A stretch of DNA of 64,000 nt from Curtobacterium sp. MCPF17_002 (GCF_003234115.2 NZ_CP126251.1:1116001-1180000); one strand, 5' to 3'; positions 34,037 to 43,761 are shown, counted from the first letter of the stretch. A program made the numbers and translations. The notes: generated from the sequence alone by a model not told the origin.

Positions 34037-34327
34037 GTGGAGCTCGAGTTCAGCGGCGAGGTCATCGAGTGGCGCGGGCCGGCGCCGTTCTTCTACGCCG
34101 TCGTCCCGCCGGACGCCGCCGAGGTGATCCACGACCTCGCGCCGATGCTCACGTACGGCTGGGGCGTGATCCCGGCTCGGGTCACGATCGGTCGGGTGAC
34201 GTGGACGACGTCCCTGTTCCCGAAGGACGGCGGGTACCTGGTCCCGCTCCGGGCCGCGGAGCGTCGTCGTGCCCGGGTCGAGCTCGGCGACCACCCGATG
34301 CTCACCCTCGGACTCGGCGACCCGTAG
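34037..34327 (+). CDS. DUF1905-like protein
   Basis: 96 residues from GTG: VELEFSGEVIEWRGPAPFFY, then GWGVIPARVTIGRVTWTTSLFPKDGGYLVPLRAA and a short acidic tail. The core FxGxVxxWxGPxPxxF/Y…GxxxVxVxxGxxxWxTSLFPxxGxYxLPLKxxVR matches the DUF1905 domain, a small beta-barrel of unknown role. It stands alone between the Endo H-type gene and the toxin-antitoxin-like ORF. Confidence 0.75.
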   Translation: MELEFSGEVIEWRGPAPFFYAVVPPDAAEVIHDLAPMLTYGWGVIPARVTIGRVTWTTSLFPKDGGYLVPLRAAERRRARVELGDHPMLTLGLGDP

Positions 34328-34428
34328 GCACGGGGTTGTGGACGGGACGCACCTTTCCGCAGTCGACCCGCTCCGCCTCGGCGCGCTCCTTCTCCTCCTT
34401 ACGGTGGCAAGCCGAGGAGGGGTGGGAA

Positions 34429-34977
34429 ATGGTGGAACGTCCGCGGCATCCGAAGAAGGACATCGAACGTTTCATGCGGTCGGCGGAGGCCCGAGGGTGG
34501 AGGTTCGTGAAGGGCAAGAAGTACTACAAGGGGCTCTGTCCGTGCGGCGTGCACTTGCACATGGTCCATCTCACGCCGTCGAATCCCCGATACCTGGCCA
34601 ACCTCGTGCACCGTTGCTCACGCCTAGACTGCTGGTGCCTGGAGGTCATCATGACGAACTACTTCCTCCGTCTCGAGTGTGAGGCGCCTGATGCTGACGT
34701 CGCGACCATCGAAGCCGACCTCGACACGATCGCTGACGCCTTCTTCGACGTGGACGAGGTCGTCGACCAGGACATCGCTGTCGACCTCTCCAGCAAGACC
34801 GTGATCTTCTCGCTCAACGTCGAGGCGGCGAGCGAGGTCCGCGCGCTCGAGGCAGGCCTCGGCGCGGTCCGAACCGCGCTGCACGTGGCCGGTAGTGGGA
34901 CGCCTGGATGGGAAGACCACTACCGGATGCTGCGCCAGGAGATCGAAGCCGATCCCCGACGGGCAGTCCGCGCGTAG
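34429..34977 (+). CDS. Fused HicA-like / partner ORF (putative toxin-antitoxin-like module)
   Basis: One open frame of 182 residues. Residues 1-74 (DIERFMRSAEARGWRFVKGK, CPCGVHLHMVHLTPSNP, LVHRCSRLDCW) look like a small HicA-like dsRBD-fold protein that would naturally end after the CW. Residues 75-182 begin at M75 (MTNYFLRLECEAPDADVATI) and resemble the partner normally encoded as the next gene. ATG 34651 has GGAGG seven bases before it, so the 108-residue partner may also be made alone. GAGGAGGGG precedes ATG 34429. Either a real fusion or a coupled pair that lost its stop. Function inferred only from resemblance. Confidence 0.6.
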   Translation: MVERPRHPKKDIERFMRSAEARGWRFVKGKKYYKGLCPCGVHLHMVHLTPSNPRYLANLVHRCSRLDCWCLEVIMTNYFLRLECEAPDADVATIEADLDTIADAFFDVDEVVDQDIAVDLSSKTVIFSLNVEAASEVRALEAGLGAVRTALHVAGSGTPGWEDHYRMLRQEIEADPRRAVRA

Positions 34978-35011
34978 CCACGGATGTGATGCGGGGGAGC
35001 AGACTGCCCGC

Positions 35012-35416
35012 ATGACGAGGTACGCGATCGACGCCGACGTGGCCCTGCGGATCGTCCGGGGTGAGCTCGTCGTCGACGCTTCCGACCAGTTGGTGGGCCC
35101 GGCGGTCCTCCGATCGCAGGTGATGGCGGCGCTCTACCGGCGGTTCCGCGCGGGCGATCTCGACGAGCGGGCGGCGCGGGAACAGCTCGACGGACTCGCC
35201 GGACTGCGGATCCGGCTGCTGGGGGACCGGGTGTCGCGATCGACGGCGTGGAAGATCGCGGCGCGGCTCGGCTGGGACGAGGTCGGGCCGGCGGAGTACC
35301 TCGCGGTCGCGGTCCTGCAGGCCGACACGCTGGTCACCGACGACCCGCTCCTGCGCTCGGCCGCCACCGACATGATCCCCGTCACCCCGACGAGCGCCCT
35401 CGTCGCCACGCGCTGA
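35012..35416 (+). CDS. PIN-domain protein, VapC-like, without visible antitoxin
   Basis: 134 residues. The PIN acidic residues are visible as D7/D9 (YAIDADVALRIV), E/D in the middle helices (GDLDERAAREQL) and the late ADTLVTDD. PIN proteins of this kind are VapC-type ribonucleases that cut tRNA or rRNA. GGGGGAG lies before the ATG. No VapB-like gene is directly upstream; the fused ORF 35 bases before it is the only neighbour, so either its C-terminal part serves as partner or the gene is an orphan. Confidence 0.7.
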   Translation: MTRYAIDADVALRIVRGELVVDASDQLVGPAVLRSQVMAALYRRFRAGDLDERAAREQLDGLAGLRIRLLGDRVSRSTAWKIAARLGWDEVGPAEYLAVAVLQADTLVTDDPLLRSAATDMIPVTPTSALVATR

Positions 35417-35595
35417 GGCGCCCGAGCGCGGACCGCAGAGCGCCCACGTCGAGCCGGCTCGCGGTGCCGTCGCGCATTCTGTACCGATGTGGCCGCCGGT
35501 CCGGGGACCCTGAAGGCCGTCCCGTGTTCGAGCGCGTTGGGTGAGCGCTGTCGGAGCTACAGGTCCGTAGCACCGTGGAGCCAGGGGAGAGAGTC

Positions 35596-36339
35596 ATGAG
35601 TGACCCGACCGGCCCGCGAGGGTCAACCACTTCGAACAACGGCGACGACCGGGTCGACAACTCGGTCCCGGCCGGCAACGCGGTTCCCGTCGAGCGTCCG
35701 GGCGACAAGCGCTCGCACCACGACCACGACCACGACCGCGACCACGATCGCGACCACGACCACGCACGAACCGATCGCGAAGTCGTCGTCGACCGCGAGA
35801 AAGAGGAGTTCGGCGGCTTCAAGTGGGGCTCGGCCTTCTTCGGATGGCTGACCGCGACCGGCACGGCCGTCCTCCTCACCGCGATCCTCAGTGCCGTCGG
35901 CGCAGGAGTCGGCCTCGGCACGAACAACGGTGACGTCAACGACGCCGCCGAGAACGTGACGGAGAACGGGGACGTCGTCGGCATCGTCGGTGCGATCGTC
36001 CTCGCCGTGATCCTCCTCGTCGCCTACTTCTGCGGCGGCTACGTCGCCGGCCGCATGGCGCGGTTCGCCGGTGTGAAGCAGGGCATCGCGGTGTGGATCT
36101 GGGCGGTCGTGATCGCGATCGTCGTCGCCGTCGTGGCGGCGGTCGCAGGCTCGCAGTTCAACATCCTCGGGCAGCTCAACAGCTTCCCGCGCATCCCGAT
36201 CGACGAGGGCACGCTCACCGTCACCGGCATCGTGACGGTCGCCATCGTGGCGGTCCTCAGCCTCGTCGGCGCGATCCTCGGCGGCATCGCCGGGATGCGC
36301 TACCACCGCAAGGTCGACCGGGTCGGACTCGGCCGCTGA
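35596..36339 (+). CDS. Membrane protein with His/Asp-repeat N-terminus
   Basis: 247 residues. The N-terminal ~70 residues are charged and disordered, with a histidine/aspartate run (SHHDHDHDRDHDRDHDHAR near residues 40-58) encoded by GACCAC-type hexamers, which could bind divalent metal. Four membrane segments follow (WLTATGTAVLLTAILSAVGAGVGLG, VGIVGAIVLAVILLVAYFCGGYVAGRMA, GIAVWIWAVVIAIVVAVVAAVAG, VTGIVTVAIVAVLSLVGAILGGIAG). No family is recognised. It is followed 43 bases later by a stress-type PRC-barrel protein. Confidence 0.75.
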   Translation: MSDPTGPRGSTTSNNGDDRVDNSVPAGNAVPVERPGDKRSHHDHDHDRDHDRDHDHARTDREVVVDREKEEFGGFKWGSAFFGWLTATGTAVLLTAILSAVGAGVGLGTNNGDVNDAAENVTENGDVVGIVGAIVLAVILLVAYFCGGYVAGRMARFAGVKQGIAVWIWAVVIAIVVAVVAAVAGSQFNILGQLNSFPRIPIDEGTLTVTGIVTVAIVAVLSLVGAILGGIAGMRYHRKVDRVGLGR

Positions 36340-36382
36340 CACACCGTCCAGCACGACAAGCACGGCAACCGAAGGACACACC

Positions 36383-37222
36383 ATGATCGACAGCAGCACC
36401 GCGAACAGCCTCTTCGACGCGAAGGTCGTCGACCCGACCGGCGACAAGGTCGGCACCGTGAAGCAGGTCTACCTCGACAACAGCACCGGACAGCCGCTGT
36501 TCGCGTCCGTCTCGACCGGACTGTTCGGCAGCGCCGAGTCGTTCGTACCGTTGCAGGACGCCAGCTTCAGCGGCGACGAGCTCCGCGTGCAGTACGACAA
36601 GGCCAGGGTCAAGGACGCACCACGCATCGACGCCGACGGCGACCTCAGCGAGCAGGAACAGGACCGCATCTTCGACTACTACGGCCTCGGCGGAGGCGGC
36701 ACGGATCACGGGACGGCCGGCGACAGCGGTTCGGGTAGCCCGACGAGTTCGGACACGAACGACCGTGACAGCGGTGCCGACGCCGGCAACGGCACCGGGA
36801 GCGGCGTGGTCACCGGGGCCGGACACGACACGTCCGGGCCGGACACGGACGACGCGATGACCCGCTCGGAGGAGCGCCTCACGGTCGGCACGGAGACGGT
36901 GCAGACCGGTCGTGCACGGCTCCGGAAGCACATCGTCACCGAGCAGCAGCAGGTCACCGTCCCGGTGCAGCACGAGGAGGTCACCCTCGAACGGGAACCG
37001 ATCACCGACGCGAACGTCGGCGCAGCGACCGACGGACCCGCCCTCAGCGAGGAGGAGCACGCGGTGACCCTCAGCGAGGAGCAGGTCGTCGCCGACAAGG
37101 AGACGGTCCCCGTCGAGCGCGTGAAGCTCGGCACGGAGACCCACGCCGAGCAGCAGCAGGTCACCGAGGACGTGTCCCACGAGGAGATCGAGCTCGACCA
37201 GGACGGCGACACCCGCCCCTGA
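36383..37222 (+). CDS. PRC-barrel and DUF2382 (YsnF/AvaK-like) stress protein
   Basis: 279 residues. Residues ~10-95 are a PRC barrel (DAKVVDPTGDKVGTVKQVYLDNSTGQPLFASVSTG). A low-complexity Gly/Ser/Asp linker follows, then the DUF2382 part (MTRSEERLTVGTETVQTGRARLRKH, TVPVQHEEVTLEREP, VPVERVKLGTETH, VTEDVSHEEIELD). Proteins of this layout are common in soil actinobacteria and are linked to stress responses; molecular function is unknown. Confidence 0.85.
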   Translation: MIDSSTANSLFDAKVVDPTGDKVGTVKQVYLDNSTGQPLFASVSTGLFGSAESFVPLQDASFSGDELRVQYDKARVKDAPRIDADGDLSEQEQDRIFDYYGLGGGGTDHGTAGDSGSGSPTSSDTNDRDSGADAGNGTGSGVVTGAGHDTSGPDTDDAMTRSEERLTVGTETVQTGRARLRKHIVTEQQQVTVPVQHEEVTLEREPITDANVGAATDGPALSEEEHAVTLSEEQVVADKETVPVERVKLGTETHAEQQQVTEDVSHEEIELDQDGDTRP

Positions 37223-37340
37223 CCGTGCCGCTCGGCGCAGTGCCGGTCGGTCACCCGTGCGGAGGGGAGCGAAGCGATCACCGCCCGTCGTCATGAGCAC
37301 GAGAAACCGACGACCCGGCGCGAAGCGCCTTCCAGTACAG

Positions 37341-37411
37341 AGGGGATGACGGGAATCGAACCCGCGTAGCCAGTTTGGAAGACTGGGGCTCTACCATTGA
37401 GCTACATCCCC
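37341..37411 (-). tRNA. tRNA-Gly (anticodon TCC)
   Basis: Minus-strand cloverleaf: acceptor GGGGATG/CATCCCC, D arm GCTC-AATGGTA-GAGC, anticodon stem CCAGT/ACTGG with loop CTTCCAA (anticodon TCC), and T arm GCGGG-TTCGATT-CCCGT. CCA is not encoded. Reads GGA/GGG glycine codons. Confidence 0.95.
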
Positions 37412-37477
37412 GCGCCTGCGCACCAGGCGCAGCCCCATCATCGTAGCGGACGAACGAGCACGGACCAGACAGGCGAC

Positions 37478-37789
37478 ATGCCCCCACGCGTCACGCTCCC
37501 GCCGACCACGTCCGATGCCCGGCGGATCAAGCGGTCCCGGATGCTCTCGTACGCACTGGTGGTCCTCGCGGCGGTGGCGTTCTCGCTGCGTCCGGAGCTG
37601 TTCGGGGACCCGCAGACCCAGCCGGCGCACGCACTCCTGCACGTCTGGCGGATCGTCGTCGGCATCGTGCTCGGGGTGTCCGCGCTGGCCGTGCAGGTCG
37701 TCGTCGGGGTGCGGTGGCGTGCGGACCTGCGACGCGACGCGGCGGACGACCGTGAAGCTGCCGGGAACCGAGCACCCGGGGACCGCTAG
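37478..37789 (+). CDS. Small two-span membrane protein
   Basis: 103 residues with two hydrophobic segments (MLSYALVVLAAVAFSL and VWRIVVGIVLGVSALAVQVVVGV), a basic start (ARRIKRSRM) and a charged tail. No family is recognised. It sits between tRNA-Gly (opposite strand) and tRNA-Pro. Confidence 0.65.
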   Translation: MPPRVTLPPTTSDARRIKRSRMLSYALVVLAAVAFSLRPELFGDPQTQPAHALLHVWRIVVGIVLGVSALAVQVVVGVRWRADLRRDAADDREAAGNRAPGDR

Positions 37790-37846
37790 ACTCATCGGCG
37801 TCGCGTGCGCCTGCCGGCGTGGGCGCACACCCCTGGCCCAGTCACA

Positions 37847-37923
37847 CGGGGCGTAGCTCAGCTTGGTAGAGCGCCCGCTTTGGGAGCGGGAGGTCGCAGG
37901 TTCAAATCCTGTCGCCCCGACCA
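37847..37923 (+). tRNA. tRNA-Pro (anticodon TGG)
   Basis: Cloverleaf with acceptor CGGGGCG/CGCCCCG, D arm GCTC-AGCTTGGTA-GAGC, anticodon stem CCCGC/GCGGG with loop TTTGGGA (anticodon TGG) and T arm GCAGG-TTCAAAT-CCTGT. A CCA end appears encoded at 37921-37923. Lies 53 bases before the trigger factor gene. Confidence 0.96.
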
Positions 37924-37975
37924 GGTCTTCGAGACACACCGACCACACGAACGTCAACCAACAGGAGAACATCCC

Positions 37976-39283
37976 TTGGCCACCAGCACCGTCGACAAGG
38001 TGAGCGACACCCGCGTCAAGCTCACCGTGAACGTCACGCCGGACGATCTCAAGCCGAGCATCGACCACGCGTACAAGCACATCGCCGAGCAGATCAACAT
38101 CCCCGGCTTCCGCAAGGGCAAGGTCCCGCCGGCGATCGTCGATCAGCGTGTCGGCCGCGGCGAGGTCCTGAACCACGCCGTCGGCGACGCGATCGACAAC
38201 TTCTACCGCCAGGCGGTGGAGGAGCAGGAGCTGCGCATCCTCGGTCGTGCCGAGGCCGACGTCGCCGAGCTCCCGAACGTGAACGACTTCACGGGCGACC
38301 TCGTCCTCACCTTCGAGGTGGACGTCCGTCCCGAGTTCGACCTGCCGGCGTACGACGAGTACGAGCTCACGGTCGACGCGGTGGAGGTCTCCGACGAGGA
38401 GATCGACGAGGAACTCCAGAACCTCCGCACCCGCTTCGGCACGCTCGTGACGGTCGACCGTCCGGCGACCACGGGCGACTTCGCGCAGATCGACCTCACC
38501 GCCACGATCGGTGACGACGAGGTCGACTCGGCCACCGGCGTCTCCTACGAGATCGGTTCGGGCGACCTGCTCGAGGGCGTCGACGAGGCGCTCGAGTCCC
38601 TCACCGCCGGCGAGTCCACCACCTTCGAGTCGAAGCTCGTCGGTGGCGACCGCGAGGGCGAGATCGCCCAGATCGCCGTGACCGTCACCGCCGTCAAGGA
38701 GCGCGAGCTCCCCGAGGCCGACGACGAGTTCGCGCAGATCGCGAGCCAGTTCGACACGATCGACGAGCTCAAGGCGGACCTCAAGGAGCAGATCGCGAAG
38801 TCCAAGACCTTCGGTCAGGGCGCCGCGGCTCGCGACAAGCTCGTCGAGAAGCTCATCGAGGACGTCAACATCCCGATCTCGGAGAAGCTCATCGAGGACG
38901 AGGTGCACCGTCACCTCGAGCAGGAGAACCGTCTCGAGGACGACGAGCACCGCAAGGAGGTCTCCGAGTCCAGCGAGAAGGCCTTCCGCTCGCAGATCCT
39001 CCTCGACTCGATCGCCGAGAAGGAAGAGATCCAGGTCTCCCAGGAAGAGCTCACCCAGTACCTCATCCAGGCTGCTGCGCAGTACGGCATGGAGCCGGGC
39101 GAGTTCATCAAGGTGATCGACCAGAACGGGCAGATCCCGGGCATGGTCGGCGAGGTCGCCCGCTCGAAGGCGGTCGCGACCGTCCTCGCGAAGGTGACCG
39201 TCAAGGACACCAACGGTGACGCCGTGGACCTCTCCGCCTTCACGGCGGGCGTGGCACAGGGTCCGGCGGAGGACGCCGAGTAG
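37976..39283 (+). CDS. tig: Trigger factor, ribosome-bound chaperone and prolyl isomerase
   Basis: 435 residues with the three trigger factor domains: ribosome-binding N-domain with the signature G44-F-R-K ([11 protein letters not shown]), a PPIase domain at ~150-235 ([40 protein letters not shown]), and a helical C-terminal chaperone domain. It binds nascent chains at the ribosome exit. The start is TTG at 37976, eight bases after AGGAG; no ATG fits the conserved N-terminus. It begins the tig-clpP1-clpP2 cluster typical of actinobacteria. Confidence 0.96.
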   Translation: MATSTVDKVSDTRVKLTVNVTPDDLKPSIDHAYKHIAEQINIPGFRKGKVPPAIVDQRVGRGEVLNHAVGDAIDNFYRQAVEEQELRILGRAEADVAELPNVNDFTGDLVLTFEVDVRPEFDLPAYDEYELTVDAVEVSDEEIDEELQNLRTRFGTLVTVDRPATTGDFAQIDLTATIGDDEVDSATGVSYEIGSGDLLEGVDEALESLTAGESTTFESKLVGGDREGEIAQIAVTVTAVKERELPEADDEFAQIASQFDTIDELKADLKEQIAKSKTFGQGAAARDKLVEKLIEDVNIPISEKLIEDEVHRHLEQENRLEDDEHRKEVSESSEKAFRSQILLDSIAEKEEIQVSQEELTQYLIQAAAQYGMEPGEFIKVIDQNGQIPGMVGEVARSKAVATVLAKVTVKDTNGDAVDLSAFTAGVAQGPAEDAE

Positions 39284-39298
39284 TCGCGACCACCTTCT

Positions 39299-39338
39299 GA
39301 CTGGAGGCGCGGTGCCAGCTGGCACCGCGCCTCCAGTC
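39299..39338. terminator. Perfect 40-base palindrome after tig (GGAGGCGCG family)
   Basis: GACTGGAGGCGCGGTGCCAG is followed at once by its exact reverse complement. It separates tig from clpP1 and is the best copy of the family also seen at 1193-1228 and 46125-46178. Likely terminator or mRNA end. Confidence 0.7.
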
Positions 39339-39438
39339 CGTTTCTGGGCCACCGCATTGCCGTCAGCGAACAGACGCGAAGTGGTGCGTTGCAACCGATA
39401 AGTTCGACATCAAGCGACAACTGAACGGGAGCTTTTCC

Positions 39439-40068
39439 ATGGCCGAAGCAACACTGAACCCCAGTGTTTTTGACCGCCTTCTGAGAGACCGGATCGTGTG
39501 GCTCGGCTCCGAGGTCCGCGACGACAACTCGAACGAGATCGCAGCCAAGCTGCTGATGCTCGCCGCCGAGGACCCTGAGAAGGACATCTACCTCTACATC
39601 AACTCGCCCGGTGGTTCGATCACCGCCGGCATGGCGATCTACGACACGATGCAGTTCGTGCCGAACGACATCGTCACGGTGGGCATCGGTCTCGCCGCGT
39701 CGATGGGGCAGTTCCTGCTCTCGTCGGGCACGCCGGGCAAGCGCTACATCACCCCGAACGCGCGTGTGCTCCTGCACCAGCCGTCCGGTGGGTTCGGCGG
39801 CACCGCTGCCGACATCCAGACGCAGGCGAAGGTCATCCTCGACATGAAGCAGCGGATGGCCGAGCTCACGGCGGAGCAGACCGGCAAGTCGGTCGAGCAG
39901 GTCCTCAAGGACAACGACCGTGACAACTGGTTCACGGCGCAGGAAGCCCTCGAGTACGGCTTCGTCGACCACCTCCGTGCGTCGTCGACCGAGGTCATCG
40001 GCGGCGGTGGCACCGTCGGCGACGGCGAGACCCCCACCGACGCGGCCGAGCCCGACGCCCAGTCCTGA
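39439..40068 (+). CDS. clpP1: ATP-dependent Clp protease proteolytic subunit 1
   Basis: 209 residues with catalytic S88 (GLAASMGQ), H113 (LLHQPSG) and D162 (NDRDNW). It forms the mixed ClpP1P2 barrel with the next gene product and degrades proteins fed by ClpX or ClpC. A possible TAAGTT -10 lies at 39399-39404, after the palindrome that ends tig, so clpP1 likely has its own promoter. The C-terminal tail is Gly/Asp-rich. Confidence 0.96.
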   Translation: MAEATLNPSVFDRLLRDRIVWLGSEVRDDNSNEIAAKLLMLAAEDPEKDIYLYINSPGGSITAGMAIYDTMQFVPNDIVTVGIGLAASMGQFLLSSGTPGKRYITPNARVLLHQPSGGFGGTAADIQTQAKVILDMKQRMAELTAEQTGKSVEQVLKDNDRDNWFTAQEALEYGFVDHLRASSTEVIGGGGTVGDGETPTDAAEPDAQS

Positions 40069-40097
40069 CCCGACCCACCGAAGAGAAGGAAACGAGA

Positions 40098-40757
40098 ATG
40101 CACCTCCCCATGCTCGGTGGCGCGCAGAACGTCCCGGCCCCCACTGATCGGTACATCCTGCCGAGCTTCGAAGAGCGCACGGCCTACGGCTACAAGCGGC
40201 AGGACCCGTACGCGAAGCTGTTCGAGGACCGCATCGTGTTCCTCGGCGTCCAGGTCGACGACGCTTCGGCGGACGACGTCATGGCACAGCTGCTCGTGCT
40301 CGAGTCGATGGACCCCGACCGCGACATCGTGATGTACATCAACTCGCCCGGTGGCTCCTTCACCGCGATGACGGCGATCTACGACACGATGCAGTACATC
40401 CGTCCGCAGATCCAGACGGTGTGCCTCGGCCAGGCGGCCTCGGCCGCGTCGGTGCTCCTCGCTGCCGGCACCCCCGGCAAGCGTCTGGCACTGCCGAACG
40501 CCCGTGTGCTCATCCACCAGCCCGCTGTCCAGCAGGGTGGCGGCCAGGCGTCCGACATCGAGATCCAGGCGGCGGAGATCCTCCGCATGCGCACCTGGCT
40601 CGAGGAGACGCTGTCGAAGCACTCGAACCGCACGCCGGAGCAGGTCAACAACGACATCGAGCGCGACAAGATCATGTCCGCGCAGGAGGCACTCGAGTAC
40701 GGCCTGATCGACCAGGTCCTCACGAGCCGCAAGAACCTGCCGGCGCTCGTCAAGTAG
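40098..40757 (+). CDS. clpP2: ATP-dependent Clp protease proteolytic subunit 2
   Basis: 219 residues with catalytic S115 (GQAASAASV), H140 (LIHQPAV) and D190 (IERDKI). It is the partner ring of ClpP1, lies 29 bases downstream and is preceded by AAGGAAA. Followed by a perfect terminator hairpin. Confidence 0.96.
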   Translation: MHLPMLGGAQNVPAPTDRYILPSFEERTAYGYKRQDPYAKLFEDRIVFLGVQVDDASADDVMAQLLVLESMDPDRDIVMYINSPGGSFTAMTAIYDTMQYIRPQIQTVCLGQAASAASVLLAAGTPGKRLALPNARVLIHQPAVQQGGGQASDIEIQAAEILRMRTWLEETLSKHSNRTPEQVNNDIERDKIMSAQEALEYGLIDQVLTSRKNLPALVK

Positions 40758-40767
40758 CACTGCCGCA

Positions 40768-40801
40768 GAAGGGCCCCGCACCGATCGGTGCGGGGCCCTT
40801 C
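40768..40801. terminator. Perfect hairpin between clpP2 and the convergent CopC-like gene
   Basis: A 34-base palindrome (GAAGGGCCCCGCACCGA and its exact reverse complement) followed on the plus strand by TCTCG. It can end both the clpP and copC-type transcripts. Confidence 0.8.
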
Positions 40802-40830
40802 TCGTGCGCTCGGGGGCGGCCCTGGTGGGC

Positions 40831-41526
40831 TCAGTCCTGTGCGGGCTCGTCCTGGTCGGGCTCGTCGTCCGTCGCGGGGGTGGGCCGGCGGCGGAGGAGC
40901 AGCAGGACGGCGACGACCACGCCGACGAGGACGATGCCTCCGGCGCCGATCCAGAGTGCGTCGGACGAAGCGGAGTCCGTCGTCCCCGACGCCGTGCCGG
41001 TGGTCGCGCTCGAGTCCCCGGAGGCGTCGTCGGCGGCGCACACCGGTGGCTTCGCGCTGCCCGTCGCAGGGGTGAACCCGGCCGGGGCGTCCCAGGTGAA
41101 GGTGTACTCGTCGGAGACGGTGTGCCCGTCGGCGGAGATGATCTGCCACTCGACGGTGTACTTGCCGGAGTCCCCGAGCGCAGCCGTCGTGGTCATCGAC
41201 GGGCCGTCGACGTCGAGGCAGCCGTCCTCGTAGTACTTCCCGTCCGGACCGACGATCCGGTAGGCGAAGCCGGAGTCGCTGCCCCCGATGTCGAGCAGCT
41301 TGTCGTTCGTCGTGATCTCGAACGCCTTCGGCAGCGCGGTCAGGGTGCCGTCGACCTTCGGCGTCGAGGCGATCATGTAGTTGTGTGCACTGGCGGGGCC
41401 GGCGAGACCGAGGACCGCACCACCGGCGATCGCGAGGGCCGCTGCGGACCCGGCCACGATCCTCCAGGCCCGTGCGGAGCCACGATTCGACCGGCGGCCG
41501 CGCGTCCGGCGTGACCAGGACGTCAC
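40831..41526 (-). CDS. CopC-domain copper-binding protein, membrane-anchored
   Basis: 231 residues from GTG 41526. Signal peptide with basic start, cleaved at GPASA-H48, so the mature chain begins with histidine as in CopC proteins that bind Cu(II) through the N-terminal His. The CopC fold follows (HNYMIASTPKVDGTLTALPKAFEI, SGKYTVEWQIISADGHTVSDEYTFTW, with a later His). A Ser/Thr-rich stretch, one C-terminal membrane span and a charged tail end it. It overlaps the YcnI-like gene by four bases. Role: copper handling outside the membrane. Confidence 0.85.
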   Translation of the reverse strand: MTSWSRRTRGRRSNRGSARAWRIVAGSAAALAIAGGAVLGLAGPASAHNYMIASTPKVDGTLTALPKAFEITTNDKLLDIGGSDSGFAYRIVGPDGKYYEDGCLDVDGPSMTTTAALGDSGKYTVEWQIISADGHTVSDEYTFTWDAPAGFTPATGSAKPPVCAADDASGDSSATTGTASGTTDSASSDALWIGAGGIVLVGVVVAVLLLLRRRPTPATDDEPDQDEPAQD

Positions 41527-42248
41527 TTGGAGGCGCTCCGGCGACGTGTGTTCGCGACGGCGACGACGAGGGCGACCGCGCCGAGGACCAGGCCACCGAG
41601 GCCGAGGAAGCGTCCGACGAGGTCGGGGTCGGCCGACGTGCTCGTGCCGGCGGCCTCGGCCGTCGGGGTGGCGGCGATGGGGTCGCCGTCGTCGTCCGTG
41701 GCCTCGGCCGCGGTGAGGGTGATCGACGGCGCCGGGTGCTCCGGCTCGGCGGCGCCGGCCTGCTGCTCCTGGTTCCACTCGACGCTGCCCTGCTCGCAGG
41801 TCTGCAGCGCGGGGAACTCGACGAGGTCACCGGGCTTGCCGTCCGGCAGGGAGAACGAGAGCTGGAAGGTGTCGCGCTCGTCGGCGGGGAGCGGGGTCTT
41901 CGCCGTGTAGGTGACGCTGGTGACGCGTTCGCCGGCGTCCTCGGCCGCTTCGTCGTCGGCGGAGGCGGACGGACTGGTGTACTTGGCCGTCGCCTTCGTG
42001 ATCGTCCAGTTCGGGTTCACGGTCGGTGTGACCTCGATGACCGACTCCGGCACCTGGAACTCGATCTTCGTCGTGGGGGAGCCGTCGCAGCCGTGCGGGA
42101 CCGAGAACGTCGCGGTCGTGTAGGCGTTCGCGGCGGTGACCGTCGCGGTGGCCGAGACGTGGGCGCTGGCCATGCCGGCGGTGCCGAGGACGATGGCAGC
42201 GGTGACGCCGAGGGTCGCGGTGCTGACGACGGCGAGACGCTTGGGCAT
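41523..42248 (-). CDS. YcnI-like (DUF1775) copper-binding protein
   Basis: 241 residues with a signal peptide cleaved at GMASA-H30, again leaving histidine first. The DUF1775 core (HVSATATVTAANAYTTATFSVPHGCDGSPTTKIEFQVP, WTITKATAKYTSP, LPDGKPGDLVEFPALQTCEQG) matches YcnI, which binds copper through its N-terminal His and a tryptophan. A C-terminal membrane span anchors it. GGAAGG precedes the ATG, and a 15-base palindrome lies 22 bases upstream. Operon with the CopC-type gene. Confidence 0.85.
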   Translation of the reverse strand: MPKRLAVVSTATLGVTAAIVLGTAGMASAHVSATATVTAANAYTTATFSVPHGCDGSPTTKIEFQVPESVIEVTPTVNPNWTITKATAKYTSPSASADDEAAEDAGERVTSVTYTAKTPLPADERDTFQLSFSLPDGKPGDLVEFPALQTCEQGSVEWNQEQQAGAAEPEHPAPSITLTAAEATDDDGDPIAATPTAEAAGTSTSADPDLVGRFLGLGGLVLGAVALVVAVANTRRRSASK

Positions 42249-42269
42249 GGGGTTCCTTCCGGGCGGAGT

Positions 42270-42284
42270 TCTACAAGTTGTAGA
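42270..42284. promoter_or_regulatory. Palindromic operator TCTACAAGTTGTAGA
   Basis: A perfect 15-base palindrome with TACA…TGTA halves, as bound by BlaI/MecI/CopY-type repressors, although with a three-base centre rather than the usual two. It overlaps a TAGAAC -10 candidate for the YcnI-like gene. Suggests repression relieved by metal; the regulator is not in the window. Confidence 0.5.
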
Positions 42285-42377
42285 GGAGTCGTGGACACGG
42301 TAGCAGGATCGAACGCCCTGGGCGAACGCGCTGGCGGAATGCGGCTCGGCGTCGCAGTCGGTGTCACCGGTTGCGAT

Positions 42378-42383
42378 TAGGCT
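42378..42383 (+). promoter_or_regulatory. Candidate -10 box (TAGGCT) for clpX
   Basis: TAGGCT lies 56 bases before the clpX ATG and would start the transcript near 42390, leaving a ~50-base leader with GGGAGGG before the ATG. Confidence 0.35.
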
Positions 42384-42439
42384 CGTCCACAGTCGGGCAG
42401 GTCATGGATCTGCCTCGGTCAACCAGGGAGGGCACCGTC

Positions 42440-43720
<1,281 letters not shown>

Positions 43721-43761
43721 TCCGGCGTCACTGCGTTCGATCCTGCTCAGCTCGACAGGGA

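Noticed and set aside
37341-37923. tRNA-linked integration site
   Set aside because: No integrase and no repeated tRNA 3' end was found in the window; kept only as a question in the synteny finding.
39339-39438. ClgR operator before clpP1
   Set aside because: I looked for a CGC-N5-GCG site with AT-rich flanks; only loose matches such as GCGAACAGACGCG are present.
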